From Oscillospiraceae bacterium (GTDB lineage: Bacteria; Bacillota; Clostridia; Oscillospirales; Ruminococcaceae): a stretch of DNA of 64,000 nt. The stretch lies in assembly GCA_009777725.1 (NCBI GenBank), contig WRLG01000012.1:20631-84630 (forward strand), read 5' to 3'. Below the pieces are notes generated by a model. The model saw nothing but the letters and a program-made list of their open reading frames with translations. It made no database searches and had not been told where the DNA came from. Shown piece after piece: positions 30,468 through 38,545 of the stretch (position 1 is the first letter of the stretch; each line of letters opens with the position of its first letter). Position numbers and translations under genes: made by a program.

Positions 30468-31286
30468 ATGACTGAGCTTGAATACAAATTCACTTACGAC
30501 CTGCTGTTTAAAATGATTTTTACCAAATATGTTAAATTGCTGAAAAGTCTTGTGGCGACATTGATTAACATTCCTCTCGACAGCATTGAGCAATTTGAAA
30601 TCCGCAATGCTGAAATTCCTCCCGAAACACTCGGCGATAAGTTTTGCCGCCTCGACATAAATATGGTAGTGAACGGTCAGCGCGTTGACCTTGAAGTCCA
30701 AGTCGATAACGCAGGCGATTTCCCCGAGCGAAGCCTGTATTACTGGGCGCGGGAATATTCCACCGCTTTGCAAGTAGGCGATAGTTACTCGGATTTGCCC
30801 AAAGCAATTGTAATCAGCATTGTAAGCTTTACGATGTTTAACGATTATGACGGCTTTCACTCGGAATTTCATGCTCTTGAAGTAAGCCGACATACGCAAT
30901 TGACGGACAAATTCTGCCTGCATTATTTTGAATTGCCGAAATTACCCGTTGAAAACTTGTCAAAAACCGACAGACTTAGCCTGTGGCTTGCATTGTTCAA
31001 AGCAAAAACCGAAGAGGATTTGAAACAAATTGAGGCATTGGAGGTAGAGGAGATGCAAGAGGCGATTCAAGCATATAAAACAGTAACCGTCACCCCGGAG
31101 TTTAAAGAAGTTGCACGACTTCGTAAATTGGCAAGGCATAACGAAGCTTCGGCTTTGCGTAACGCGAAGAAAAACAACAGCATTGAAATCGCTAAAAACT
31201 TACTCGCCGATGGTGATTCAATAGAGAAAGTTGTGCGTATGACAGGTTTAACTCGAAAAGAGGTTGAGGAATTATGTCTAAAATGA
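30468..31286 (+). CDS. Rpn-family PD-(D/E)XK nuclease / putative transposase, copy 1
   Basis: 272 residues of the recombination-promoting nuclease (Rpn, transposase_31/PDDEXK_2) family. MTELEYKFTYDLLFKMIF opens the domain; the nuclease core is FCRLDINMVVNGQRVDLEVQ with the D and E-x-Q positions visible; then PKAIVISIVSFTMF and a helical section. The end, IAKNLLADGDSIEKVVRMTG then TRKEVEEL, is a helix-turn-helix-like tail. AAGGAGG precedes ATG 30468. A near-identical gene is at 35708; the copies differ mainly in a short variable stretch before the tail. Confidence 0.88.
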   Translation: MTELEYKFTYDLLFKMIFTKYVKLLKSLVATLINIPLDSIEQFEIRNAEIPPETLGDKFCRLDINMVVNGQRVDLEVQVDNAGDFPERSLYYWAREYSTALQVGDSYSDLPKAIVISIVSFTMFNDYDGFHSEFHALEVSRHTQLTDKFCLHYFELPKLPVENLSKTDRLSLWLALFKAKTEEDLKQIEALEVEEMQEAIQAYKTVTVTPEFKEVARLRKLARHNEASALRNAKKNNSIEIAKNLLADGDSIEKVVRMTGLTRKEVEELCLK

Positions 31287-31326
31287 AAGAAAAGCCAACT
31301 TCATATCTTGGTATGGCAAGACTGTA

Positions 31327-31359
31327 GTCAAGGCTGAAGCCGTTAAGGAACGCCGCAGG
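31327..31359. repeat. 33-bp direct repeat, copy 2 (orphan XRE 3' end)
   Basis: Second copy of the codons for VVKAEAVKERRR, continuing KELSE and TGA one base before the xseB ATG. It reads as the original end of XRE 2, left behind when the rpn segment came in. Confidence 0.8.
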
Positions 31360-31377
31360 AAGGAGTTGTCAGAATGA

Positions 31378-31584
31378 ATGATGAAATTTGAAAAAGCCGT
31401 ATCAAGAATCGACCAAATTATAAGCGAAATCGAAAAAGGCGAAGCACCGCTTGAACAATCTATGAAGCTCTACAGCGAGGGCATCAGCCTTCTGGGCGAA
31501 TGTCGCAAAGAGCTTGACGAAGCCGAATTTTCAGTAACCGTAAAGGACTCCGTGTGTTCATTATCAGAGCAAAACAGGCTCTAA
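31378..31584 (+). CDS. xseB: Exodeoxyribonuclease VII small subunit
   Basis: 68 residues: FEKAVSRIDQIISEIEKGEA, PLEQSMKLYSEGISLLGECR, ELDEAEFSV, the standard XseB pattern. It binds the XseA coiled coil. GGAG lies 12 bases before ATG 31378, a little far; ATG 31381 is also possible. Separated from xseA by the XRE/Rpn insert, so its expression now depends on that insert's promoters. Confidence 0.93.
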   Translation: MMKFEKAVSRIDQIISEIEKGEAPLEQSMKLYSEGISLLGECRKELDEAEFSVTVKDSVCSLSEQNRL

Positions 31585-31601
31585 CGGGAGGAATATGAGA
31601 T

Positions 31602-32081
31602 ATGCCATCAGTTGTTTATAATTATATACTTACGGCGGCTGTCGTTTCTTGGCTTGCGGCGCAGGTGATAAAAACCGCGCTTTATTACATTATAAATAAA
31701 AAATTTCGCGTTGAGCGGCTTTTCGGAGCGGGCGGGATGCCCAGTGCACATTCCGCCATGGTTTGCTCCGCAACGATAGCAATCGCGAGCAAATGCGGCG
31801 CGGATTCGCCCGAATTTGCCCTTATTTTTATCTTCGCCGCCATCGTCATGTACGATGCTATGGGCGTGCGCCGCGCGGCGGGTTTTCATGCTAAGGAGAT
31901 TAACCGCATGAATAAAATGTTCTCCTTAAAAGAGTTTTTCGCCCCCGATGATGACGAATCGGAGGCAACAACGGTGGAGCAGGAAATTAAGGAATTAAAG
32001 GAATATTTAGGGCACACGCCGCTCGAAGTATTAAGCGGCGCGATTTTAGGTATTATAATTGCTTTCGTTTTACCGCATTAA
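31602..32081 (+). CDS. Divergent PAP2 family membrane protein (DUF212/YuiD)
   Basis: 159 residues with about four membrane segments and the family motif GAGGMPSAHSAMVCS plus MYDAMGVRRAAGFHAKEINR and LGHTPLEVLSGAILG. Proteins of this family resemble acid-phosphatase/vanadium-peroxidase PAP2 enzymes with a permuted or reduced active site; substrate unproven. Often encoded near xseB or ispA in Clostridia. GGGAGG precedes ATG 31602 at 10 bases. The stop lies one base from the end of the convergent ATPase gene. Confidence 0.92.
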   Translation: MPSVVYNYILTAAVVSWLAAQVIKTALYYIINKKFRVERLFGAGGMPSAHSAMVCSATIAIASKCGADSPEFALIFIFAAIVMYDAMGVRRAAGFHAKEINRMNKMFSLKEFFAPDDDESEATTVEQEIKELKEYLGHTPLEVLSGAILGIIIAFVLPH

Positions 32082-32082
32082 A

Positions 32083-34743
32083 TCAAACTCTCGCAAAGCA
32101 CTGTAACAAGGGTGCGGCTAGAGCAAAGCAAAGGGCAATGATAATCTGCTCGCTTGTTAGGGCTACGGTAGAGAAAACCGCCTGCAAAAACGGCAGATAT
32201 ATAGCCGCCGCAATAACGCAAAGCGAAACAAAAACCGCTAAAATCAGCTTGGGATTATTCCCATACGGCACGGTGAATATATTTTTACTCTCCGATTTAC
32301 ACTCAAAGACGTGCATAAGCTGTGACATAACCAGCGTAAAAAGCGCGCCCGTTCTGGCGATTTGGACATCTTGGAACATATTGCCCAGCAGCACAAAACT
32401 GCCCAGTGTGCATAGTGCGATTAAAACGCCGCGGAATACAATTTTCAGCATAAGCCCGTCCGCGAAGAAGCTGTCCGTTGCTTTGCGCGGCGGCTTTTTC
32501 ATATTCTCGCGCTCTGCGGGCTCAACGCCTAAGGCAATGGCGGGCAGTCCGTCTGTCGCAAGATTGACAAGCAGGATTTGAGCGGGAAGCAAAACCATCG
32601 GCATACCCATCAGAATCCCCGCGAACATCGTCAAAACCTCGCCTATGTTGCAGGACAAAAGGTAGCGCACAAATTTGCGGATATTCGCATAAATTCCCCT
32701 GCCCTGCTCGACCGCGCCTACAAGGGTTGCAAAATTATCGTCCAGCAAAACCACGTCCGCCGCCTGCTTGGTAACGTCTGTCCCCGTGATTCCCATGGCA
32801 ACACCGATATGTGCCTCTTTGATTGCGGGCGCATCGTTTACGCCGTCACCCGTCATGGTTACAATATGCCCCTTTTTCTTAAACGCGCGGACGATTCTCA
32901 GCTTATCCGACGGGTTCACCCTTGCGAATACCGTGATTTTCTCAATCATATTGTCAAGCTCGCCGTCCGTCATGGCGTCAAGCTCCGCGCCTGTTACGCA
33001 TAAATCGCCCCGCCGCATGATGCCTGCTTGCTTTGCGATGGCGGCGGCGGTATTTTTATGGTCGCCTGTTATCATAACGGTTTTGATGTGCGCGCTTCGG
33101 CAGAGCTTAACCGCCTGCTTCGCCTCCGCACGCGGCGGGTCGGACATAGCCATAAGCCCGAGAAAAATCATGCCGCCCTCGCTGTCCTTTACGCTGATTA
33201 CAGACTTTTTGCAAAACGCCAAAACACGCAGAGCATCGCCCGTTAAACGCTCATTTTGCTCATAGATTTCGCGCCGCTTTGCAAAGGTAAGCGGCTCAAC
33301 GCCGTTTTCTGTCAAGATAAAGCCGCATTTTTTCATTATCACATCGGGAGAGCCTTTGGCATATGCCGTAGTCCCGCCCGCGCCGATGAAAAGCACCGTC
33401 ATACAGCGCGTTTCGCTGTCAAACGGGATTTCATCAAGCCGGCGGCGGCTTGCGTTCAGGCGTTCCGCCGTGATTCCGGCTTTCGCGCCCGCCACCAGCA
33501 GTGCGATTTCGGTAGGGTCGCCGACCGCCTCGAAGCTTCCCTTTCCCTCTAATCTTCCCCGCTCGCGCCCCGTGCCCTCCTTTGCGGTTACAGCCGCGTT
33601 ATTGCACAAAACGGCGCAGGTGATAAGCTCGGTAAGGGCTTTGTCGCCCGCAGGATTCAAGCGGCTTCCGCCGCGTGTGATTTCGCCCTCCGCTTTATAA
33701 CCCAGACCGCTTATTTCGTATTCGTTCCCGCCGGAGTATGCTTTCGCTACGCTCATTTTATTTTCGGTGACAGTCCCCGTTTTATCGGTGCAGATGACTG
33801 AGGTACAGCCCAGCGTTTCAACCGAGTGAAGCTTGTTGACAAGTGCGTTCCTTTTGAGCATCCTGCCGACCGCTAAGCTCAAAGCGATGGTTACCGTAGC
33901 CGGCAGTCCCTCGGGGATAGCAGCGATGGCTATTGTTATGCCGGTCATCAGCATAGCGAAAGCTTCCTCGCCGCGTAAAATCCCCGCGACCGCCACAATA
34001 ACGCATACCGCGATACAGATAACGGCGACCACCCTTCCCAGCTCCGCTAAGCGTTTCTGGAGCGGCGTAAGCTCGTCGTCAATATCGCTGAGCATACCCG
34101 AAATTTTGCCCATTTGAGTATCCGCGCCTGTTGCTATAACCTTAGCCTCGGCGTTGCCCTTTGTAATGACTGTTCCGCCGTATACGATATGAGTCTTGCC
34201 TATTTCATTGTCGCGGTCGTTTACATCGCCGACCTCTTTTGTCACCCCTGCGGATTCTCCCGTTAACATGCTTTCCTCTGCGTGAAGCCCCTTTTCCCTC
34301 AGCAAAACCGCATCCGCAGGGACTTTATCTCCCGCCTCCAGCATAATCACATCATCCGGCACTAATTGAACGGCGGGGATTTTAACCAGCCTGCCGTCCC
34401 TGTAAACCTTTGCTGTGGGAGCCGCCATATTTTTCAAAGCGCGCAGGGTTTTTTCCGTTTTGAATTCCTGCATAAAGCCCAATGTCGCATTTATAAGCAC
34501 AATGACTATAATCGTCAAGGCATCGTAAAGCTCGCCCAAAAAGAAAGATACAGCCGTTGCGGCAAGCAGAATCATCACCATAACATCTTTAAACTGCCCT
34601 AAAAAAATTTTCAAGGTTTGCGGCTTTTTTTCTTCGGCAAGGGTATTTTCGCCGAACCGCGCCAAACGCTCCCGCGCCGCCTCCGTTGAAAGTCCCTTTT
34701 CATAACGCCTTTGGGTATAAGCTTGCGCCAACATGTCGAGCAT
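32083..34743 (-). CDS. P-type cation ATPase, calcium-type (P2A)
   Basis: 886 residues in the order of SERCA-like pumps: N-terminal cation ATPase domain (YEKGLSTEAARERLARFGEN), actuator TGES in MLTGESAGV, phosphorylation motif CTDKTGTVTENKM, hinge TGDGVNDAPAIKEA, and ten membrane helices; the fourth helix IAIAAIPEGLPATVTIALS carries the PEGLP motif of calcium pumps. Expected to export Ca2+ (or Mn2+). ATG 34743 has AGGGTGG upstream. Transcribed alone; I see no riboswitch in the 190-base upstream gap. Confidence 0.95.
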   Translation of the reverse strand: MLDMLAQAYTQRRYEKGLSTEAARERLARFGENTLAEEKKPQTLKIFLGQFKDVMVMILLAATAVSFFLGELYDALTIIVIVLINATLGFMQEFKTEKTLRALKNMAAPTAKVYRDGRLVKIPAVQLVPDDVIMLEAGDKVPADAVLLREKGLHAEESMLTGESAGVTKEVGDVNDRDNEIGKTHIVYGGTVITKGNAEAKVIATGADTQMGKISGMLSDIDDELTPLQKRLAELGRVVAVICIAVCVIVAVAGILRGEEAFAMLMTGITIAIAAIPEGLPATVTIALSLAVGRMLKRNALVNKLHSVETLGCTSVICTDKTGTVTENKMSVAKAYSGGNEYEISGLGYKAEGEITRGGSRLNPAGDKALTELITCAVLCNNAAVTAKEGTGRERGRLEGKGSFEAVGDPTEIALLVAGAKAGITAERLNASRRRLDEIPFDSETRCMTVLFIGAGGTTAYAKGSPDVIMKKCGFILTENGVEPLTFAKRREIYEQNERLTGDALRVLAFCKKSVISVKDSEGGMIFLGLMAMSDPPRAEAKQAVKLCRSAHIKTVMITGDHKNTAAAIAKQAGIMRRGDLCVTGAELDAMTDGELDNMIEKITVFARVNPSDKLRIVRAFKKKGHIVTMTGDGVNDAPAIKEAHIGVAMGITGTDVTKQAADVVLLDDNFATLVGAVEQGRGIYANIRKFVRYLLSCNIGEVLTMFAGILMGMPMVLLPAQILLVNLATDGLPAIALGVEPAERENMKKPPRKATDSFFADGLMLKIVFRGVLIALCTLGSFVLLGNMFQDVQIARTGALFTLVMSQLMHVFECKSESKNIFTVPYGNNPKLILAVFVSLCVIAAAIYLPFLQAVFSTVALTSEQIIIALCFALAAPLLQCFARV

Positions 34744-34873
34744 ATTTACAGACCACCCTTTTTTAATAGTTCTTGTCCGTAAATAATATGCGTTTGGTTG
34801 TCCTGATATTACTTTATTTTAGCTCTTTAATTGTATAAAACGCAGAAAATTTATGTGTTTATGTAAAATGATA

Positions 34874-34902
34874 TTGACAATATTGCGGCTTTGTGGTATG
34901 CT
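34874..34902 (+). promoter_or_regulatory. Promoter of the lipoprotein gene at 34935
   Basis: TTGACA, 17 bases, TATGCT, 32 bases before the ATG. Confidence 0.7.
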
Positions 34903-34934
34903 TACACTTAATTTATATGTAGGAGAGCACTAAC

Positions 34935-35468
34935 ATGAAAAAAATATATATCGCGCTTATGATTCTGTCATTTTCATTGGGCGGTTGCTTGGAAAAAGGT
35001 GATTCTGCAGTTGAGCCGTTAGTTAGCGTAATTATAAACGGGCAGGAAATATTCTTACATGAAATTGATGCGGAAAGCGACACTTTAATAAATCGAAAGG
35101 TTTTCGAGGATACAGATACTAAAATGGAACAAAGTATATTTTTGCCAATAATTGAAAGCGGCGAAATGAATAACGCTTCACTAAAGGATATGATTAAAAT
35201 AACCGTTAACAGTGACGCATACAACAGTATAATTTTATATGACCACCTAATAACCGAGGAAGGCAGAAGTTATTTTAACCGCTCAATTGCGGAGCATAAT
35301 TTGAATATCGAAAACAAAGCTGCCGTTATGCAAATTGAGCCGCATTTTTCTCGCATGTATTCAAGCGACTTCAATTTTTTGGCTGACGGCTCAATAAGAG
35401 GCTTTAGGTTAGTATTAATGGACGAGGCTGAAATGCTCGAATACGCCTTTGCAGTCCGCTTGGACTGA
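34935..35468 (+). CDS. Short lipoprotein, unknown
   Basis: 177 residues with a lipoprotein signal MKKIYIALMILSFSLGGC (lipobox LGGC, Cys18). The mature part is acidic, with IINGQEIFLHEIDAESDTL and FNFLADGSIRGFRLVLM; no family recognised. TAGGAGAG precedes the ATG, and the gene has its own promoter. Flanked by the ATPase on one side and a dispersed repeat plus the second rpn on the other, so it could belong to an accessory segment. Confidence 0.7.
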   Translation: MKKIYIALMILSFSLGGCLEKGDSAVEPLVSVIINGQEIFLHEIDAESDTLINRKVFEDTDTKMEQSIFLPIIESGEMNNASLKDMIKITVNSDAYNSIILYDHLITEEGRSYFNRSIAEHNLNIENKAAVMQIEPHFSRMYSSDFNFLADGSIRGFRLVLMDEAEMLEYAFAVRLD

Positions 35469-35484
35469 TATTACCCGCCAAAAA

Positions 35485-35576
35485 TTTTCCAACTGTGCAA
35501 TAGGATTATGTAGGGGACAGGCTTGCCTGTCCCGCTAATATCGAAATGATGCGTTTTTTTTTTTGCGGGACGGGCG
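35485..35576. repeat. Dispersed palindromic repeat, copy B
   Basis: TTTTCCAACTGTGCAATAGG then GGGGACAGGCTTGCCTGTCC, followed by GCGGGACGGGCG. Immediately downstream of the lipoprotein gene; same family as 29668-29824. Confidence 0.8.
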
Positions 35577-35653
35577 GTGAACGGATATTAACACGGATTC
35601 TAAAGTGAACAAACTTAGCAACAATTAAATGAACAAGACAAATTAGCTTATTC

Positions 35654-35682
35654 TTGACAGCTTACCGAAAATCTGTTATAAT
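35654..35682 (+). promoter_or_regulatory. Promoter of the second rpn gene
   Basis: TTGACA, 17 bases, TATAAT. The first rpn copy lacks this promoter; the similarity between the copies begins just after it. Confidence 0.8.
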
Positions 35683-35707
35683 AAAATTAATAAAGGAGGC
35701 TGTATTT

Positions 35708-36538
35708 ATGACTGAACTTGAATACAAATTCACTTATGACCTGCTGTTTAAAATGATTTTTACCAAACATGTTAAATTGCTGAAAAGTCTTGTTGCGACA
35801 TTGCTTAGTATTCCTCTCGACAGCATTGAGCAATTTGAAATCCGCAATGCCGAAATTCCGCCGGAGACGCTTGGTGATAAGTTTTGCCGCCTCGACATAA
35901 ATATGGTGGTGAATGGTCAATGCGTTGACCTTGAAGTCCAAGTTGACAATGATGGCGATTTCCCCGAAAGAAGCCTGTATTACTGGGCGCGGGAGTATTC
36001 CACCGCTTTGCAAGTAGGCGATAGTTACTCGGATTTGCCCAAAGCAATTATAATAAGCATTGTAAGCTTTACGATGTTTAAAGATTATGACGGCTTTCAT
36101 TCTGAATTTCATGCGCTGGAAGTAACCCGACATACTCAATTGACGGACAAATTTTGCCTGCATTATTTTGAGTTGCCAAAGTTACCCGTTGAAAACTTAT
36201 CAAAAACCGACAGGCTTAGCCTGTGGCTCGCATTGTTCAAGGCTAAAACTGAAGAAGATTTAAAGCAAATTGAAGCATTGGAGGTAGAGGAGATGCAAGA
36301 AGCGATTCAAGCGTATAAAACAGTAACCGTCACCCCCGAATTCAAGGAAGTTGCAAGGCTTCGTGAACTGGCAAGGCATAATGAGGCTTCGGCTTTGGCT
36401 CATGCAAGACGTGAGGGGATGCGTGAGGAAAAAATATCTCTTGCCAAAAACTTGCTCGCCGATGGGGATTCAATAGAAAAAGTCGCGCGTATGACAGGTT
36501 TGACTTATAAAGAAGTTGAGAAATTAAGGGGTTTTTAA
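35708..36538 (+). CDS. Rpn-family PD-(D/E)XK nuclease / putative transposase, copy 2
   Basis: 276 residues, nearly identical to the protein at 30468 (a handful of changes over the first 225 residues, such as QRVDLEVQ against QCVDLEVQ). After the shared NEASAL the two differ: here AHARREGMREEKISLAKN, there RNAKKNNSIEIAKN, then the helix-turn-helix-like tail returns with small changes. AAGGAGG precedes ATG 35708. Known Rpn families vary in exactly this C-terminal part. The two copies, 5.2 kb apart in the same direction, could recombine and delete everything between. Confidence 0.88.
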   Translation: MTELEYKFTYDLLFKMIFTKHVKLLKSLVATLLSIPLDSIEQFEIRNAEIPPETLGDKFCRLDINMVVNGQCVDLEVQVDNDGDFPERSLYYWAREYSTALQVGDSYSDLPKAIIISIVSFTMFKDYDGFHSEFHALEVTRHTQLTDKFCLHYFELPKLPVENLSKTDRLSLWLALFKAKTEEDLKQIEALEVEEMQEAIQAYKTVTVTPEFKEVARLRELARHNEASALAHARREGMREEKISLAKNLLADGDSIEKVARMTGLTYKEVEKLRGF

Positions 36539-36548
36539 GTTTAGCCTT

Positions 36549-36592
36549 AACTGTGCAATAGGGTTATGTAGGGGACAGGTGGAAAATTTTCC
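36549..36592. repeat. Dispersed palindromic repeat, fragment C
   Basis: AACTGTGCAATAGGGTTATG then TAGGGGACAGG, joined to TGGAAAATTTTCC. It abuts the -35 box of the gpmI promoter. Confidence 0.7.
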
Positions 36593-36621
36593 TTGACATA
36601 TTAGGTAAAATACGCTATAAT
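36593..36621 (+). promoter_or_regulatory. Promoter of gpmI
   Basis: TTGACA, 17 bases, TATAAT. The 70-nt leader contains a GGGCGGC/GCCGCC hairpin. Confidence 0.85.
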
Positions 36622-36695
36622 TTAACAATAAGAAGCCCGACGGGCGGCAAACGAAACGCCGCCACGTTGAATTATCATTGTAAGGAGAAAATAAT

Positions 36696-38213
36696 ATGGT
36701 TAAAAAACCTGTAACTCTGATTATCATGGATGGTTACGGCATAAACGCGGATACAAACGGCAACGCGGTTAAAGCCGCCGACACGCCGAACCTTGACAGG
36801 TACTTCAAAGAATGCCCGAATACTACGCTGGGTTCTTCCGGGCTTGACGTGGGCTTGCCCGATGGGCAGATGGGGAATTCCGAGGTCGGTCATACCAATA
36901 TCGGCGCGGGGCGGATTGTCTATCAAATGCTGGTCAGCATTTCAAAGGCTATAAAGGACGGCGATTTTTTCCAAAACCCCGCCCTGCTGAAAGCTATGGA
37001 TAACTGCAAAAAGAATGATTCCGCACTGCACCTTATGGGGCTTTTGTCGCCAGGGGGCGTTCATAGTCATACGGAACATCTTTACGGAATATTGGAGATG
37101 GCGAAGCGCAACGGAATCGACAGGGTTTACGTACATGCACTGCTTGACGGGCGGGATGTTCCGCCTTCCTCCGCCGCAGAATATATGGAGGATGCGGTCG
37201 CCGCGATGGAGAAAATAGGAGTAGGTAAGGTCGCTACTGTTACCGGCAGGTTTTACGCGATGGACAGAGATAATATCTGGGAGCGCGTAGAAAAGGCTTA
37301 TAACGCGATAACGCTGGGCGAGGGCGTTCAAGCCTCTGACCCTGTTGCGGCAATCAAAGCTTCTTACTCAAACGGGGTCACCGATGAGTTTATGCTCCCG
37401 ACCGTAACAGAAAAGGACGGGATGGTTAAAGCGGGCGACAGCTTCGTTTTCTTCAATTTCCGACCTGACAGAGCCCGCCAGATTACCCGTTGCTTTGTGG
37501 ATGAAGGCTTCAACGGCTTTAAGAGAAAAAACGGCTTCATGCCGCTTGAATTTGTCTGCATGACGCAGTTTGATGCGTCTATGCCTAATGTTTCCGTAGC
37601 TTTCTCAAACGAGGAGCTTACCATGACCTTAGGAGAGTATCTCTCTAAATGCGGCAAAAAACAGCTTAGGATTGCCGAAACGCAAAAATACGCGCACGTG
37701 ACGTTTTTCTTCAACGGCGGAGAGGAAACCTGTTATGAGCTTGAGGACAGGATATTAATTGATTCTCCGAAAATTGAGACCTTTGACCTAAAGCCGGAGA
37801 TGAGTGCGTATGAAGTGACCGAAAGCGTTTTAAAACAAATCGATTCGGAAAAATACGACGTGATTATACTTAATTTTGCAAATTGCGATATGGTTGGTCA
37901 TACCGGGATTTTTGAAGCGGCGAAATCTGCAGTTGAAGCGGTTGACGATTGTGTCGGTAAGGTAACGGATGCTGTGCTGGCAAAAGGCGGTGCGGTGCTG
38001 ATTACTGCCGACCACGGTAACGCCGAGAAGATGTTTGAGCCGGACGGCTCGCCTTTCACCGCGCACACAACATATCCCGTCCCGCTGATTGTTGCGGGGT
38101 ATGACTGCAAACTGAATGAGGGCGGAGTTCTTGCCGATTTAGCTCCGACCATGCTCAAAATTTTAGAGCTTCCTCAGCCTAAAGAGATGACGGGTAAATC
38201 GCTTATCTCTTAA
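36696..38213 (+). CDS. gpmI: 2,3-bisphosphoglycerate-independent phosphoglycerate mutase
   Basis: Glycolytic enzyme exchanging 3- and 2-phosphoglycerate, Mn-dependent, alkaline-phosphatase fold; 505 residues, usual length. MDGYG near the N-terminus binds metal, Ser62 in GNSEVGHTNIGAGR is the phosphoserine, DGRDVPP lies in the transferase domain, and the C-terminal metal motifs are NCDMVGHTG and ADHGNAEKM with a late HTTYPVPLIV. AAGGAG precedes ATG 36696. Monocistronic behind its own promoter; ends 5 bases from the convergent feoA. Confidence 0.97.
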   Translation: MVKKPVTLIIMDGYGINADTNGNAVKAADTPNLDRYFKECPNTTLGSSGLDVGLPDGQMGNSEVGHTNIGAGRIVYQMLVSISKAIKDGDFFQNPALLKAMDNCKKNDSALHLMGLLSPGGVHSHTEHLYGILEMAKRNGIDRVYVHALLDGRDVPPSSAAEYMEDAVAAMEKIGVGKVATVTGRFYAMDRDNIWERVEKAYNAITLGEGVQASDPVAAIKASYSNGVTDEFMLPTVTEKDGMVKAGDSFVFFNFRPDRARQITRCFVDEGFNGFKRKNGFMPLEFVCMTQFDASMPNVSVAFSNEELTMTLGEYLSKCGKKQLRIAETQKYAHVTFFFNGGEETCYELEDRILIDSPKIETFDLKPEMSAYEVTESVLKQIDSEKYDVIILNFANCDMVGHTGIFEAAKSAVEAVDDCVGKVTDAVLAKGGAVLITADHGNAEKMFEPDGSPFTAHTTYPVPLIVAGYDCKLNEGGVLADLAPTMLKILELPQPKEMTGKSLIS

Positions 38214-38218
38214 AAAGT

Positions 38219-38455
38219 CTAAACAGCCTCGACCAAAATTTTAGAGCTGTCCTCTTTACGCAAGGCTATGACTGCGCCGCGGATAAGATAAGCGGACGGA
38301 CCGCCGCGCAGGCTTCTTTGCAAGCATAAAACCGATGAGCCTTCGATAAGTCCCAAATCGCACAAGCGGCAGCGCATACTCTTATCATTAAGCAAACGCT
38401 TCACCTTTGCCTCGCGCCCTTCGGAAAGGGCGTTAAGCGTTTTTTCATTATCCAT
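38219..38455 (-). CDS. feoA: FeoA-domain protein
   Basis: 78 residues of the FeoA/SH3-like type: CRLCDLGLIEGSSVLCLQRS, then GGPSAYLIRGAVIALRKEDS. FeoA modulates the ferrous iron channel FeoB, but no feoB is in the window, so it is a solitary FeoA or a regulator. ATG 38455 is supported by AAGGAG 8 bases upstream. Divergent from the GMP synthase subunit gene, with a 9-bp-arm palindrome in between. Confidence 0.88.
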   Translation of the reverse strand: MDNEKTLNALSEGREAKVKRLLNDKSMRCRLCDLGLIEGSSVLCLQRSLRGGPSAYLIRGAVIALRKEDSSKILVEAV

Positions 38456-38476
38456 ATGTAGTCTCCTTATTTTATT

Positions 38477-38498
38477 GGGCATATAGCATTATATGCCC
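38477..38498. promoter_or_regulatory. Palindrome between feoA and guaA
   Basis: GGGCATATA and TATATGCCC with GCAT between. In the 90-base divergent region it could be an operator for either gene. Confidence 0.45.
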
Positions 38499-38545
38499 TG
38501 TTCGGTTATTTGCTTATTTAAAAGTACGAAAGGATATGATATTAT

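Noticed and set aside
31270..31324. 17-codon frame overlapping the end of the first rpn gene
   Set aside because: ATG lies inside rpn without its own ribosome site; no sign of conservation.
34744..34934. Manganese (yybP-ykoY) riboswitch before the P-type ATPase
   Set aside because: The conserved loop sequences of that class are not present on the relevant strand.
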